This document shows, in pieces, positions 5,410-13,843 of a stretch of DNA of 22,412 nucleotides. Source of the stretch: Desulfobacteraceae bacterium (GTDB taxonomy: Bacteria; Desulfobacterota; Desulfobacteria; Desulfobacterales; Desulfosalsimonadaceae); the NCBI GenBank assembly GCA_021162325.1, contig JAGGYV010000176.1:1-22412 (forward strand), in the 5' to 3' direction. The position numbers and the translations under genes are program-made. The first letter of the stretch is position 1, and each line of letters starts with the position of its first letter. Below the pieces are notes generated by a model. It did not search any database. It saw nothing but the letters and a program-made list of their open reading frames with translations, and was not told the origin of the DNA.

Positions 5410-7011
5410 ATGCGAAAAAAAACGATTATAAATGTATTTTTTGTGCTTTACGTATTCTTCGGTTGCGGTGTCAGTCCGGGATACGGTGCGGTATTTAAAA
5501 TTGTCAGCTATAATGTTGAAAATCTGTTTGATATGAATGCGGATGTGACAGATTATCCGGAATATAGCCCCGGCGGGAAGTTTGGGTGGACCCGCGCCGT
5601 ACTTGATATGAAGCTGGATAATATGGCATTTGTCTTAAAAGATCTGGATGCGGAAATCATTGCATTGCAGGAAATCGAATCAGGAAATGCCCTGTCCTTA
5701 TTACAGGAACGCCTCTCCCTGATGGGTGTTAAATACCCCTATGCAGCGATTGCGGATGGCCGGGAAACATCTGTCAGATGCGCGGTTTTATCAAGATTCC
5801 CCATCATTCTAAAAAAAGAAATCCGGGTGGGGCATGATAATCAACGAAGCATTCTCAAGGTTGTCCTTGATATTGAGACCCATCCGCTGATCCTGTATGT
5901 CAATCACTGGAAGTCCAAGGCAGGGCCTGAGAGTAAAAGATTGAAATACGCAGCCGCCCTTGCTGCAGATATTTCAAAACTGGCGTGCGATGTTGATTTT
6001 ATCTTAATCGGTGACTTTAATTCAGATTATAATGAATATGAAACATTTAAAGATGTTGCCCGCTTTAACGATACCCGGGGCATCACCGGTATCAATCATA
6101 TTATCCATACCGCATCGGGCACACAGATTATCGGAGAAGCTCATTTAACAGACCAGCAGGACTGCCAATATGTTTATAACCTCTGGCTTGAAATCCCAGA
6201 AAACAGGCGTTGGTCTGTGAACTTTTTTGGTCAAAAGAACAGCCCGGACAGTATTATTGTGTCCAAAGGTCTCTATGATTCAAAGGGAATCTCATATATG
6301 GATAATTCGTTTGATAAGTTTGATCCGGACTATCTGTTTGACCACAATAAAGTGTTTCGATGGCAACGGGCGGCAAGGGGCAAAGGCCGGCATCTGGGGA
6401 AAGGCTATTCAGACCATCTGCCGATTTTTGCAAAATTTTCAACAAACCCTTTTTGTTTTGCATCCCCCGGAAAACTGTTTTTTTCAGAACCGGAAGTGCG
6501 GTGTATCGCGGATTTATACAGCTTAAAGAAAGGGTCGGTGAATGTCCGTATTCAAAAAAGTGTTGTAATTTATAAAGAACGCGATAATGCGGTGATCAAA
6601 GAAAAAAATGGCCGGGCAATCTATATTTACAAGGCGGCAAAAGCACTGCAGTATGGAATGGCGTATGATTTAACGGTCACGCAGTTAAATCGGCATTATG
6701 GGAATATGGAAATAACCGGCATCAAGGAGGCAAAATCACTCGGCCGGGAAACGGATATGAATGCCTGTTTTATCTCCGGGCCGCCTTCTGATTTTACAGA
6801 TCCGGATTTGCGAAATGAAGTGATTGAACAAATAAAAGGGGTTTATAATGATGGATGGCTTTACTATGGCGATGAGCAGAAGATTAAGATTTATTTTTCG
6901 AATAAGGCGCTGAAGCCGAAAGATTTTACCGCAATGACCGTTTTTCATGTCCGGGTCGGGTTTCATCTGCATCCTGAGATTGTTGTGGAAAAAAAGGACC
7001 AGATCCGGTAA
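5410..7011 (+). CDS. Secreted endonuclease/exonuclease/phosphatase-family protein
   Basis: This is a 533-residue EEP-fold hydrolase, most likely a secreted nuclease or phosphodiesterase. An N-terminal signal peptide is visible (basic MRKKT, hydrophobic core, likely cleavage after GYGA). The catalytic set is complete: Asn35 in SYNVEN, Glu88 in LQEIE, NHWKSK, Asp202/Asn204 in IGDFNSD and Asp335/His336 in SDHLPIF. Residues from about 355 form a separate C-terminal region with an OB-fold-like look (SVNVRIQKSVVIYKER... NGRAIYIYKAAK), as seen in some extracellular nucleases; that part is inference. The start at 5410 gives a clean signal peptide; the frame is open to 5308 but that extension is poor. 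The gene is divergent from the response regulator. Substrate (DNA, RNA or lipid headgroup) cannot be told. Confidence 0.78.
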   Translation: MRKKTIINVFFVLYVFFGCGVSPGYGAVFKIVSYNVENLFDMNADVTDYPEYSPGGKFGWTRAVLDMKLDNMAFVLKDLDAEIIALQEIESGNALSLLQERLSLMGVKYPYAAIADGRETSVRCAVLSRFPIILKKEIRVGHDNQRSILKVVLDIETHPLILYVNHWKSKAGPESKRLKYAAALAADISKLACDVDFILIGDFNSDYNEYETFKDVARFNDTRGITGINHIIHTASGTQIIGEAHLTDQQDCQYVYNLWLEIPENRRWSVNFFGQKNSPDSIIVSKGLYDSKGISYMDNSFDKFDPDYLFDHNKVFRWQRAARGKGRHLGKGYSDHLPIFAKFSTNPFCFASPGKLFFSEPEVRCIADLYSLKKGSVNVRIQKSVVIYKERDNAVIKEKNGRAIYIYKAAKALQYGMAYDLTVTQLNRHYGNMEITGIKEAKSLGRETDMNACFISGPPSDFTDPDLRNEVIEQIKGVYNDGWLYYGDEQKIKIYFSNKALKPKDFTAMTVFHVRVGFHLHPEIVVEKKDQIR

Positions 7012-7075
7012 CAGATGGCCGGATGCCAATTAAAGCAGGTTTTCTTTTAATGCCCGGTAAAAGATTACGTCAAAA

Positions 7076-7122
7076 TTATGGTTAATGCCTTCGGCATTTT
7101 CAATTTTTATGTTAAAAATGAT
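7076..7122. repeat. 47-nt repeat core, copy 2 (inverted relative to copy 1)
   Basis: This is the exact reverse complement of 64-110, about 7 kb away. It lies just upstream of the VTT-protein start and contains an in-frame ATG (7078) that would add 18 repeat-encoded residues to that protein. The CTAAAGTG-type flanks seen at copy 1 are absent here. Confidence 0.9.
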
Positions 7123-7131
7123 GCGAATGAA

Positions 7132-7782
7132 ATGGTTTTGAAATTCAAATATAAAATAGTCATTGTGCTGGCGGCCCTGTTGGTGATTGCCGTCGCCGCC
7201 GGTTTTTTGATCAAATATGATCTGTTTCACCAGGTCACTGCGTTGATTAATGAAAATACCCCGGTAAAACTGTTTATCCCGCTGATGGTGTTCTTGCCGC
7301 TGATGGGGGTGCCGCTGTCATTTTTTTTGCTGCTCTTAGGGATTAAGTTTGGGGCTTTAAGTGGTCTCCTGCTTTTGGAGGCAATCATTCCGGTTCAAAT
7401 TTTAATCGCGTATATGCTTGCGATTGGTGTACGGCATCCGATTGAAAACTTCCTGGTCAAACGAAAAAATTATCAGATTCCGGAAGTACCGGAGGGCAAG
7501 GTCTTTATTTTCAGTTTTTTGACCTTGACGTTTCCTGTTTTCCCGTACTCGGTTAAACTTTATTTACTGCCCCTGGCCGGGGTTAAATTCCGTTATTGTT
7601 TCTGGCTGAACTGGGCCATACAGGGAGTCATGTGTATCCCTTTTGTGATGCTGGGACGGTCTGCCGCAGACCTGAATGCGACGATGTTCGGCGTAACGGT
7701 ATTGGTGATTATGGCGATGTTTATTTTTTTGCGCTGGGCCAAAAAACAATATGTAGCACTTCAAAAAGAAAAAATTTCCTGA
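7132..7782 (+). CDS. VTT/TVP38-type (DedA superfamily) membrane protein
   Basis: This is an integral membrane protein (216 residues) with about five hydrophobic segments. The pattern GVPLSFFLLLLGIKFGALSG (about 55-75) matches the first conserved block of VTT/TVP38 proteins. FPYSVKLYLLPLAGVKF followed by a Gly/Pro-containing segment matches the second half. Family members are linked to lipid scrambling and membrane homeostasis, but the precise role here is unknown. The start at 7132 (MVLKFKYK) is preferred because the alternative ATG at 7078 lies wholly in the dispersed 47-nt repeat. The ribosome binding site is weak at either start. Neighbours give no functional clue. Confidence 0.65.
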   Translation: MVLKFKYKIVIVLAALLVIAVAAGFLIKYDLFHQVTALINENTPVKLFIPLMVFLPLMGVPLSFFLLLLGIKFGALSGLLLLEAIIPVQILIAYMLAIGVRHPIENFLVKRKNYQIPEVPEGKVFIFSFLTLTFPVFPYSVKLYLLPLAGVKFRYCFWLNWAIQGVMCIPFVMLGRSAADLNATMFGVTVLVIMAMFIFLRWAKKQYVALQKEKIS

Positions 7783-7802
7783 ATGGATTTATTTTTTTTG
7801 TT

Positions 7803-7831
7803 TTGACCCTTGAATTTTTATAGCATATGCT
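7803..7831 (+). promoter_or_regulatory. Putative promoter of the CODH/ACS activator gene
   Basis: TTGACC (7803-7808) is followed after 17 nt by TATGCT (7826-7831), with a further TATAAT directly after at 7832-7837. The A/T-rich stretch lies 110-140 nt upstream of the RACo-like start and may drive the acs cluster. The boxes overlap a near-palindrome around GCATATGC. Confidence 0.4.
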
Positions 7832-7946
7832 TATAATTTGATTCATATTGATATGGTTTTTATTTAAACAAGTCGTTAATCGGGCCATGTCTATGAAATT
7901 TAAAATAAAAATGCACTTATAAGGAAAACGGCGATGGAGCGATTAG

Positions 7947-9893
7947 ATGGCTGAGTTAACAGTGAGATTCCTGCCCCATGAAAAGGAAATTTCAGTAAAA
8001 GAAGGCACCTCTCTTATCCGGGCGGCAATGGAAGCCGGCGTTCATGTGAATGCGTCCTGCGGCGGGGAAGGGGTTTGCGGAAAATGCCGCGTTCTTATTG
8101 AAGAAGGTGAGGTTGATGGCGGGATTACTGAAAAGCTGAGTCCGGAAGATATTGAAAAAGGATACCGCCTGGCCTGTCTGTCACAGGTAAAAAGCGATCT
8201 TGTTGTCCGGATTCCCGTGGAATCTGCCATTGACACCAGTGTGTTGAACAAAATGGCCACCCCCCGCAAAACCGCCAGAATCAAGGAGCGAAATCTTGAG
8301 GATTTAAAAGAAAAAGGGCTTTTTGTGCCGCCGGTGGAAAAGAAGTATCTTGAGCTTGTTGAACCCTCGGCAGATGATAATCTGGCGGATGTCAGCCGAA
8401 TCGTCAATGCGTTACGGAAAGACCATGGTGAACATCGACTTTCATTCGATATGTCGGTAATCCGTAAAATTCCGGATTTATTACGAAAAGCGGATTTTAA
8501 GGTCACCGTTAATATTGCCCGGCCCGTGCGCGGGGAAGGGAAAAACCGGATTATCAATATTGAGGCGGGTGATACAACGGATCACAATTATGCCATTGCC
8601 GTTGATATTGGCACCACAACGGTTTATGGCCAGATGATTGATCTGGTCACCGGTGATGTGCTGGCGCAATATGGGGATTTCAATGCCCAGATCAGCTATG
8701 GGGAAGATGTGATCAGCCGGATCATGTATGCTGAGAAGGCCGGTGGAATGAAGACCCTGAATGAGAAGGTTGTGGGAACGATCAATCAGGTCATTGAAAA
8801 AATAACGAAAAAATCCAAAATCGATCCGGATGAAATATCCACTATTACGCTTGCCGGCAATACCACCATGACGCAGTTGTTTATGAATGTTAATCCGCGT
8901 TTTATCCGAAGGGCCCCCTATGTTCCGGCGGCTATTCTGTATCCGCCGGTAAAGGCATGCAGTCTTGGTTTGAATTTACCCGACCACGTGGCTGCCCTGG
9001 TATATCCTCAGGTCTCCAGTTATGTGGGGGGGGATATTGTTGCCGGTGTCATGGGATCTGGTATGGGGCATGATGATGAATTGACATTGTATATGGATAT
9101 CGGGACCAACGCGGAAATCGTTATCGGCAATAAAGACTGGCTGGTGTGTGCGGCATGCTCCGCCGGGCCGGCGTTCGAAGGCGGCGGTATTAAAATGGGC
9201 ATGCGGGCGGCCAAGGGGGCGATTGAAGATTTCTCCATAGATCCGGTGACACTGGAACCCATGAATATTACCATTGGCAATGTCCGGCCCAAGGGTATTT
9301 GCGGCAGTGGATTGATTACCATTGTGGCAACCCTGTTTGAATTGGGCATTATCAGCAATAACGGAAAGTTTGATCGGGATTTGGGAACCCCCCGCATTCG
9401 GGAAACGCGGGGGGTCTATGAATATGTACTGGCATGGGAAGATGTCAGCGGGATTGACCGGGATATCGTATTGACGGAAATTGATATCGATAACCTGATT
9501 CGGGCCAAGGGGGCCATGTACAGCGGCTGTATGACATTGCTCAAAGAAGTGGGGCTGGACATTCAAGCATTGGACAGGATCATTCTGGCCGGTGGATTCG
9601 GCAGTTTTGTGGATTTGGAAAAATGTATGGTCATTGGTCTCCTGCCGGAAATTGATCACGAAAAAGTGACATTTATCGGTAACGGGTCACTGCTTGGCGC
9701 CCGAATGAGTTCCCTGACAAACCGGATTCGTCTGGATGTGGGAGATACTTTGTCCCGGATGACCAATTTCGAGTTTTCCGAGACAGTCTCATTTATGGAT
9801 AATTATATTGCTGCACTGTTTTTACCTCATACGGATCTGAATTTGTTTCCCAAATTGAAAAACCGGATGGCGGAACGAAAGAAAAATTTATAA
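7947..9893 (+). CDS. RACo-like corrinoid activation ATPase with 2Fe-2S ferredoxin domain
   Basis: This protein (648 residues) probably performs ATP-dependent reductive reactivation of the Co(II) corrinoid iron-sulfur protein. The N-terminal plant-type ferredoxin domain has its four cluster cysteines, Cys38, Cys44, Cys47 and Cys77 (SCGGEGVCGKC ... LACLSQ). A linker region (about 95-205) precedes an ASKHA-type ATPase domain. ATP-site blocks are VDIGTTTVYGQMIDL, LYMDIGTNAEIVIG, SAGPAFEGGGIKMG and ILAGGFGSFVD. This domain order and length match RACo of Carboxydothermus hydrogenoformans. GGAG lies 7 nt before the ATG. It is the first gene of the cluster and transcribes toward acsD after a 254-nt gap with its own promoter-like signals. 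Other corrinoid activators share the fold, but the acs context makes CoFeSP the likely client. Confidence 0.9.
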   Translation: MAELTVRFLPHEKEISVKEGTSLIRAAMEAGVHVNASCGGEGVCGKCRVLIEEGEVDGGITEKLSPEDIEKGYRLACLSQVKSDLVVRIPVESAIDTSVLNKMATPRKTARIKERNLEDLKEKGLFVPPVEKKYLELVEPSADDNLADVSRIVNALRKDHGEHRLSFDMSVIRKIPDLLRKADFKVTVNIARPVRGEGKNRIINIEAGDTTDHNYAIAVDIGTTTVYGQMIDLVTGDVLAQYGDFNAQISYGEDVISRIMYAEKAGGMKTLNEKVVGTINQVIEKITKKSKIDPDEISTITLAGNTTMTQLFMNVNPRFIRRAPYVPAAILYPPVKACSLGLNLPDHVAALVYPQVSSYVGGDIVAGVMGSGMGHDDELTLYMDIGTNAEIVIGNKDWLVCAACSAGPAFEGGGIKMGMRAAKGAIEDFSIDPVTLEPMNITIGNVRPKGICGSGLITIVATLFELGIISNNGKFDRDLGTPRIRETRGVYEYVLAWEDVSGIDRDIVLTEIDIDNLIRAKGAMYSGCMTLLKEVGLDIQALDRIILAGGFGSFVDLEKCMVIGLLPEIDHEKVTFIGNGSLLGARMSSLTNRIRLDVGDTLSRMTNFEFSETVSFMDNYIAALFLPHTDLNLFPKLKNRMAERKKNL

Positions 9894-10147
9894 AAAATAT
9901 GACCATATTATTGACAAACATAATTTTTTAATATTTAATAAATTTTTTTTAAGTATATATTGATTAAATCTCTCTAATGCTAATAACTTAGGGGCGTTTA
10001 AGTAGAAGTTGAAAATTGTTTTTTTAAAGGGAAGTTACCCGGAAACGGGCTGATTTAGGTTTAAGGTGACGGGTGCGGTCGTGAGGTCCGTATTCACAAC
10101 GTTGATAAGATGTTAACTTTATCATTTGATTATAGGAGGAAGTAACA
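9894..10147 (+). promoter_or_regulatory. acsD: acsD promoter and about 200-nt leader
   Basis: TTGACA (9911-9916) is followed after 17 nt by TTTAAT (9934-9939), a good sigma-70-like promoter. The transcript would carry a leader of about 200 nt. It includes a hairpin with GNRA loop, CCCG-GAAA-CGGG at 10038-10049, and a GC-rich segment (about 10066-10100) able to pair GTGACGG with CCGT..TCAC around a small bulge. The leader ends in a strong GGAGGA (10135-10140) 7 nt before a TTG start. I do not recognise a known riboswitch class. Confidence 0.45.
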
Positions 10148-11686
10148 TTGGGTTTTGAAATCGTAAAAGAATCTTATGCAGGAAGCATAAAGCCGATTAC
10201 TATCGGTAAAGGCGATAAAGCGATAACTGTCGGTGGTGCGAATAGTTATCCGTTTTATCAGTTTGAAGGGGATATGCCCAATAAACCCAAAATCGCAATG
10301 GAAATTTGGGACATGGAACCGACCGGGTGGCCGGAAGCGGCAAAAAGTCATTTTTCAGATGTCTTTTCCGACCCGGCGGCCTGGGCAAAAAAATGTGTGG
10401 ATGAGTTTGGTGCGGAAGCAATTGTTCTTCAGCTTAAAAGCACCGACCCCAACGACAAGGACGCGAGTCCGGATGATGTGGTAAAAACCGTCAAAAAAGT
10501 ACTCAAAGCCATTGATGTTCCGTTGATTCTGTGGGGGATGGCGAATGGGCAGAAGGATGAAGATGTTTTAAAAAAGGTCTCAGAGTCCTGTGAAGGCGAG
10601 AAATTGCTATTGGGACCGGTGGAAGAGATTAATCATAAAGGGATTGGTGCCAGCGCCATGGGGTACGGCCATATGGTCATTTCTTCTTCTCCCATTGACG
10701 TTAATCTGGCCAAGCAGGTCAATATTTTGCTTGAAAACTTAGGCGTACCAATGGATCGCATAGTTGTAGATCCGACCACCGGCGGTCTGGGATACGGACT
10801 GGAATACTCATATTCTGTTATGGAGCGTCTGGGTATGGCCGCCCTGGCACAGGGGGATGATAAACTCCAGTTGCCGATGATTAATAATCTGGCCAATGAA
10901 ATCTGGCGGTGCAAGGAAGCGGGTCAGTCAGCAGAAGATGCGCCTGAACTGGGAGATCCTGAACGCCGGGCCATTATGATGGAAGTGGTGGGCGCAGTAT
11001 CTTATCTGCTGGCCGGATCAAATATTCTGATTATGCGTCACCCGGAAGCGATTCGTCTGGTAAAATCATTTATTGATTTGCTAGCAGACGGTGGCAGTGC
11101 GCAGGATGTGGGAGCCATTGTAAAACAGCTGGATGATGTGGATATTGATTATGCAAAAATGGCACCCAAACCGGATTTAACCATAGAAGCAGCACCGGAA
11201 AAGAAGGCCCCGGCCAAGAAAGCGGCCCCGGAAAAGCAAGCCACCGCTCCCAAGAAAGCCGCGGCCAAACCGGTTGCAAAGGCGGCACCGAAAGCGGCAG
11301 TCAAAGAAGAAAAAGTAGAAAAAGTAGAAGCGCCTAAGATGGATCCGGAAGCCGAAGCCAAAGCCACCGCTGCCGCCGAAGCTAAAGCCAACGCAGATGC
11401 GGAAGCGAAAGCCGCCGCCGCCGCTGAAGCCAAAGTCAAAGCCGCCGCCGCCGCCGAAGCCAAAGCCGAGGCTGACACAGCGGCCAAAGCCAAAGCAGAA
11501 GCAGAAGCCAAATCAGCGGAAGCCGCAAAACGTGAAGCTGAAGAAGAAGCTATAAGACAGCAGAGAGCAAAAGAACAGGAAGAAAGAATGGCAAAGGCTG
11601 GGCCAGGCAAAGAAGAAAAGGTTACAATGACAGCAGCCAAGACCCAGAAATCTTCTTTATCTAAATTTAAGAAAATTAGAAGATAA
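10148..11686 (+). CDS. acsD: Corrinoid iron-sulfur protein small subunit with long Ala/Lys/Glu tail
   Basis: This is the small (delta) subunit of the corrinoid iron-sulfur protein, which with AcsC carries the methyl group between AcsE and acetyl-CoA synthase. Residues 1 to about 340 form the family's TIM-barrel core, with recognisable stretches FYQFEGDMPNKPKIAMEIWD, VDPTTGGLGYGLEYSYSVME and SNILIMRHPEAI. Family members usually end near 310-320 residues; this chain has 512. The extra 170 residues (from about 341) are low-complexity: first Lys/Ala/Pro-rich, then repeated EAKA-type heptad-like units, ending in a basic patch (SSLSKFKKIRR). The start is TTG with GGAGGA 7 nt upstream. It is followed 60 nt later by acsA. 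The core assignment is firm; the tail's role is unknown. Confidence 0.93.
   Translation: MGFEIVKESYAGSIKPITIGKGDKAITVGGANSYPFYQFEGDMPNKPKIAMEIWDMEPTGWPEAAKSHFSDVFSDPAAWAKKCVDEFGAEAIVLQLKSTDPNDKDASPDDVVKTVKKVLKAIDVPLILWGMANGQKDEDVLKKVSESCEGEKLLLGPVEEINHKGIGASAMGYGHMVISSSPIDVNLAKQVNILLENLGVPMDRIVVDPTTGGLGYGLEYSYSVMERLGMAALAQGDDKLQLPMINNLANEIWRCKEAGQSAEDAPELGDPERRAIMMEVVGAVSYLLAGSNILIMRHPEAIRLVKSFIDLLADGGSAQDVGAIVKQLDDVDIDYAKMAPKPDLTIEAAPEKKAPAKKAAPEKQATAPKKAAAKPVAKAAPKAAVKEEKVEKVEAPKMDPEAEAKATAAAEAKANADAEAKAAAAAEAKVKAAAAAEAKAEADTAAKAKAEAEAKSAEAAKREAEEEAIRQQRAKEQEERMAKAGPGKEEKVTMTAAKTQKSSLSKFKKIRR
11160..11683 (+). repeat. Low-complexity region coding the AcsD tail
   Basis: The stretch is rich in GCC, GCA, AAA and GAA codons with runs of GCC, giving Ala/Lys/Glu repeats of the form AEAKA. 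It is a likely site of slippage and length variation between strains. The encoded segment is predicted by eye to be helical or coiled coil with a Pro/Lys-rich hinge before it. Confidence 0.8.
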
Positions 11687-11746
11687 TGCAGCAAATTAAG
11701 ATGAAGTTAATAATATAAATATAAATAATATGAGGAGGAACCTCAA

Positions 11747-13771
11747 ATGGCAGAAGAAAAAACAAAGGCAGACAAACCGGTAAAGGCGCCGAAGCTGGCT
11801 GATCCGGTTGCATCTTCCATAGATGTAGCATCACAGGAGCTGATCGCACGCTCTCATGAACTCGGGGTCGAAACAATATTTGACAGAGCCCTGACCATGA
11901 AACAATGTGCTATCGGAATGCAGGGCACGTGCTGTAAGAATTGCTCCATGGGTCCTTGTCGCTTGCCCCTTCCCAAAGGCGGGATTGAAGGCGAAGACAC
12001 AAGACAAGGTCTTTGCGGCGCAACAGCCAATACCATTGCCGCCAGAAATTTTATCCGAATGATCGCCGGCGGTGCAGCCGCCCACTCCGATCATGGAAGA
12101 GGTGTCGCAGAGGTATTTTTAGCTGTGGCAAGAAAAGAGACAGATGCTTATCAGATTAAAGATTTTGATAAACTGCTTGAAGTTGCCGGATATCTTGGCG
12201 TTGCCACCACTGTTGAGGTGGATGGAGAAGAGCTTGACAGGGATATGGATGAAATAGCACTCGAGACAGCAGAAGTTGCCATCGGCGAATGGGGAAAATC
12301 TGAGGGAGAACTCCTGTCTGTGAAAAAAGCACCCAAAGCCCGTTATGAAATCTGGAAAAAACAGGGCGTGATCCCGAGAAATATCGATAGAGAGATCGTC
12401 GAGATCATGCATCGTACTCACATGGGCGTTGACATGCATTACAAGAACCTCATGAAACAGGGTACCCGTGCAGCCATTGCTGATGGTTGGGGTGGCTCTA
12501 TGCTGGCCACCGATCTTCAGGATATTCTTTTCGGAACCCCGTATCCGATTCAGTCTGAGGCCAATCTGGGTGTTTTGAAAGAAGATCATGTGAACATCGT
12601 GATCCATGGTCATGAGCCTATTTTGTCAGAAATGATCATTGTCGTTGCTCAGAAGCAGGAGATGATCGATTATGCCAAATCAAAGGGCGCAAACGGGATC
12701 CAGCTTTCCGGGATGTGCTGTACAGCCAATGAAATGCTTCAGCGCCACGGGATACCCATTGCCGGTAATTTCCTGCAGCAGGAGCTTGCCATTATCACCG
12801 GCGCATGTGACGCCATGGTGGTAGATATCCAGTGCATCATGCAGAGTATTGGAAATGTAGCAAAATGTTTTCATACAAAAGTTATTACCACCCACAAAAT
12901 TGCCCAGCATGAGGGGGAGAATGTTATCCATATTGAGTTTGATGAACACCATGCCGTAGAAGACGCTGAGCGAATCGTTAAAATGGCGATTGATAATTTT
13001 CAGAATCGCAAAGCGGAAGTTATGATTCCGAAACACAAATCCCTTGTTGTGGCCGGGTTTGGTGTTGAATCCACAGAATATCATCTTGGGGGAACATTTC
13101 GCGGTTCGTATTATACATTAAATGATAATATTATTAACGGACGTATTCGTGGTCTTGCCGGTGTCGTCGGATGTAATAACGCCAGAACGAAACATAATCG
13201 TGATCATATTGAAATTTGTAAAGAGCTGATTAAAAATGATGTGCTTGTCCTTGTGACCGGATGTACTGCTATTGCGTGTGCTACCGAAGGTCTGCTGGTG
13301 CCTGAGGCTGCAGCCATTTATGCAGGAGACGGATTGGCTGAGGTTTGCGAAACCGTTGGTATTCCGCCGATCCTTCATCTGGGTTCTTGTGTGGACAACA
13401 GCCGGATTCTGCTGGCAGCAACAGAGGTCGTTAAGGCAGGCGGTCTGGGAAATGATATTAGTGATATACCTGTAGCCGGAAGCGCGCCGGAGTGGATGAG
13501 TGAAAAGGCCATCAGTATCGGCCATTATTTTGTCGCATCCGGTGTGTATACGGTTTTCAGTAATCTGCCAACAACAGGCGCGCCGGTGTTCAATGATTAT
13601 ATCTGTAAAGAATTTGAAGAGCTTTACGGCGGAATGTGGGGCACTGAGGCAGATCCGATTAAGCATGCCCATCTGATGATTGCCCATATCGATAAAAAGC
13701 GGAAAGCGCTGGGTATCGATAAGGCGAGAGATCGGGTTATGATGGATTTTGCGGCACGCCAGGCGCTTTAG
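11747..13771 (+). CDS. acsA: Carbon monoxide dehydrogenase catalytic subunit of CODH/ACS
   Basis: This Ni-Fe-S enzyme interconverts CO2 and CO and passes CO to acetyl-CoA synthase. Its length (674 residues) equals the Moorella AcsA size class. D-cluster ligands are Cys54 and Cys62, and B-cluster ligands are Cys63, Cys66, Cys71 and Cys90 (QGTCCKNCSMGPC ... GLCGA). The C-cluster set is present: His in IHGHEP (287/289), Cys325 (GMCC), Cys363, Cys476 (VGCNNAR), Cys506 (TGCTAIA) and Cys548 (GSCVDNSR). AGGAGG lies 9 nt before the ATG. The N-terminal 25 residues are Lys-rich and look disordered. Position between acsD and acsB and the lack of a CooF-like partner argue for the CODH/ACS form over a monofunctional CooS. 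Confidence 0.96.
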   Translation: MAEEKTKADKPVKAPKLADPVASSIDVASQELIARSHELGVETIFDRALTMKQCAIGMQGTCCKNCSMGPCRLPLPKGGIEGEDTRQGLCGATANTIAARNFIRMIAGGAAAHSDHGRGVAEVFLAVARKETDAYQIKDFDKLLEVAGYLGVATTVEVDGEELDRDMDEIALETAEVAIGEWGKSEGELLSVKKAPKARYEIWKKQGVIPRNIDREIVEIMHRTHMGVDMHYKNLMKQGTRAAIADGWGGSMLATDLQDILFGTPYPIQSEANLGVLKEDHVNIVIHGHEPILSEMIIVVAQKQEMIDYAKSKGANGIQLSGMCCTANEMLQRHGIPIAGNFLQQELAIITGACDAMVVDIQCIMQSIGNVAKCFHTKVITTHKIAQHEGENVIHIEFDEHHAVEDAERIVKMAIDNFQNRKAEVMIPKHKSLVVAGFGVESTEYHLGGTFRGSYYTLNDNIINGRIRGLAGVVGCNNARTKHNRDHIEICKELIKNDVLVLVTGCTAIACATEGLLVPEAAAIYAGDGLAEVCETVGIPPILHLGSCVDNSRILLAATEVVKAGGLGNDISDIPVAGSAPEWMSEKAISIGHYFVASGVYTVFSNLPTTGAPVFNDYICKEFEELYGGMWGTEADPIKHAHLMIAHIDKKRKALGIDKARDRVMMDFAARQAL

Positions 13772-13843
13772 GCTATATATAATCAGGATCACGTATTGGA
13801 ATTATCATTAAATATATAATATCCTCAACGAAGGAGGAACAAG

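Noticed and set aside
9960..10140. Cobalamin or THF riboswitch in the acsD leader
   Set aside because: Conserved cores of those classes could not be found by eye; only local hairpins are supported.
11149..11694. 181-residue Ser/Ala-rich minus-strand frame opposite acsD
   Set aside because: It is the shadow of the GCC/AAA-rich codons of the AcsD tail; composition is an artefact and there is no ribosome binding site.
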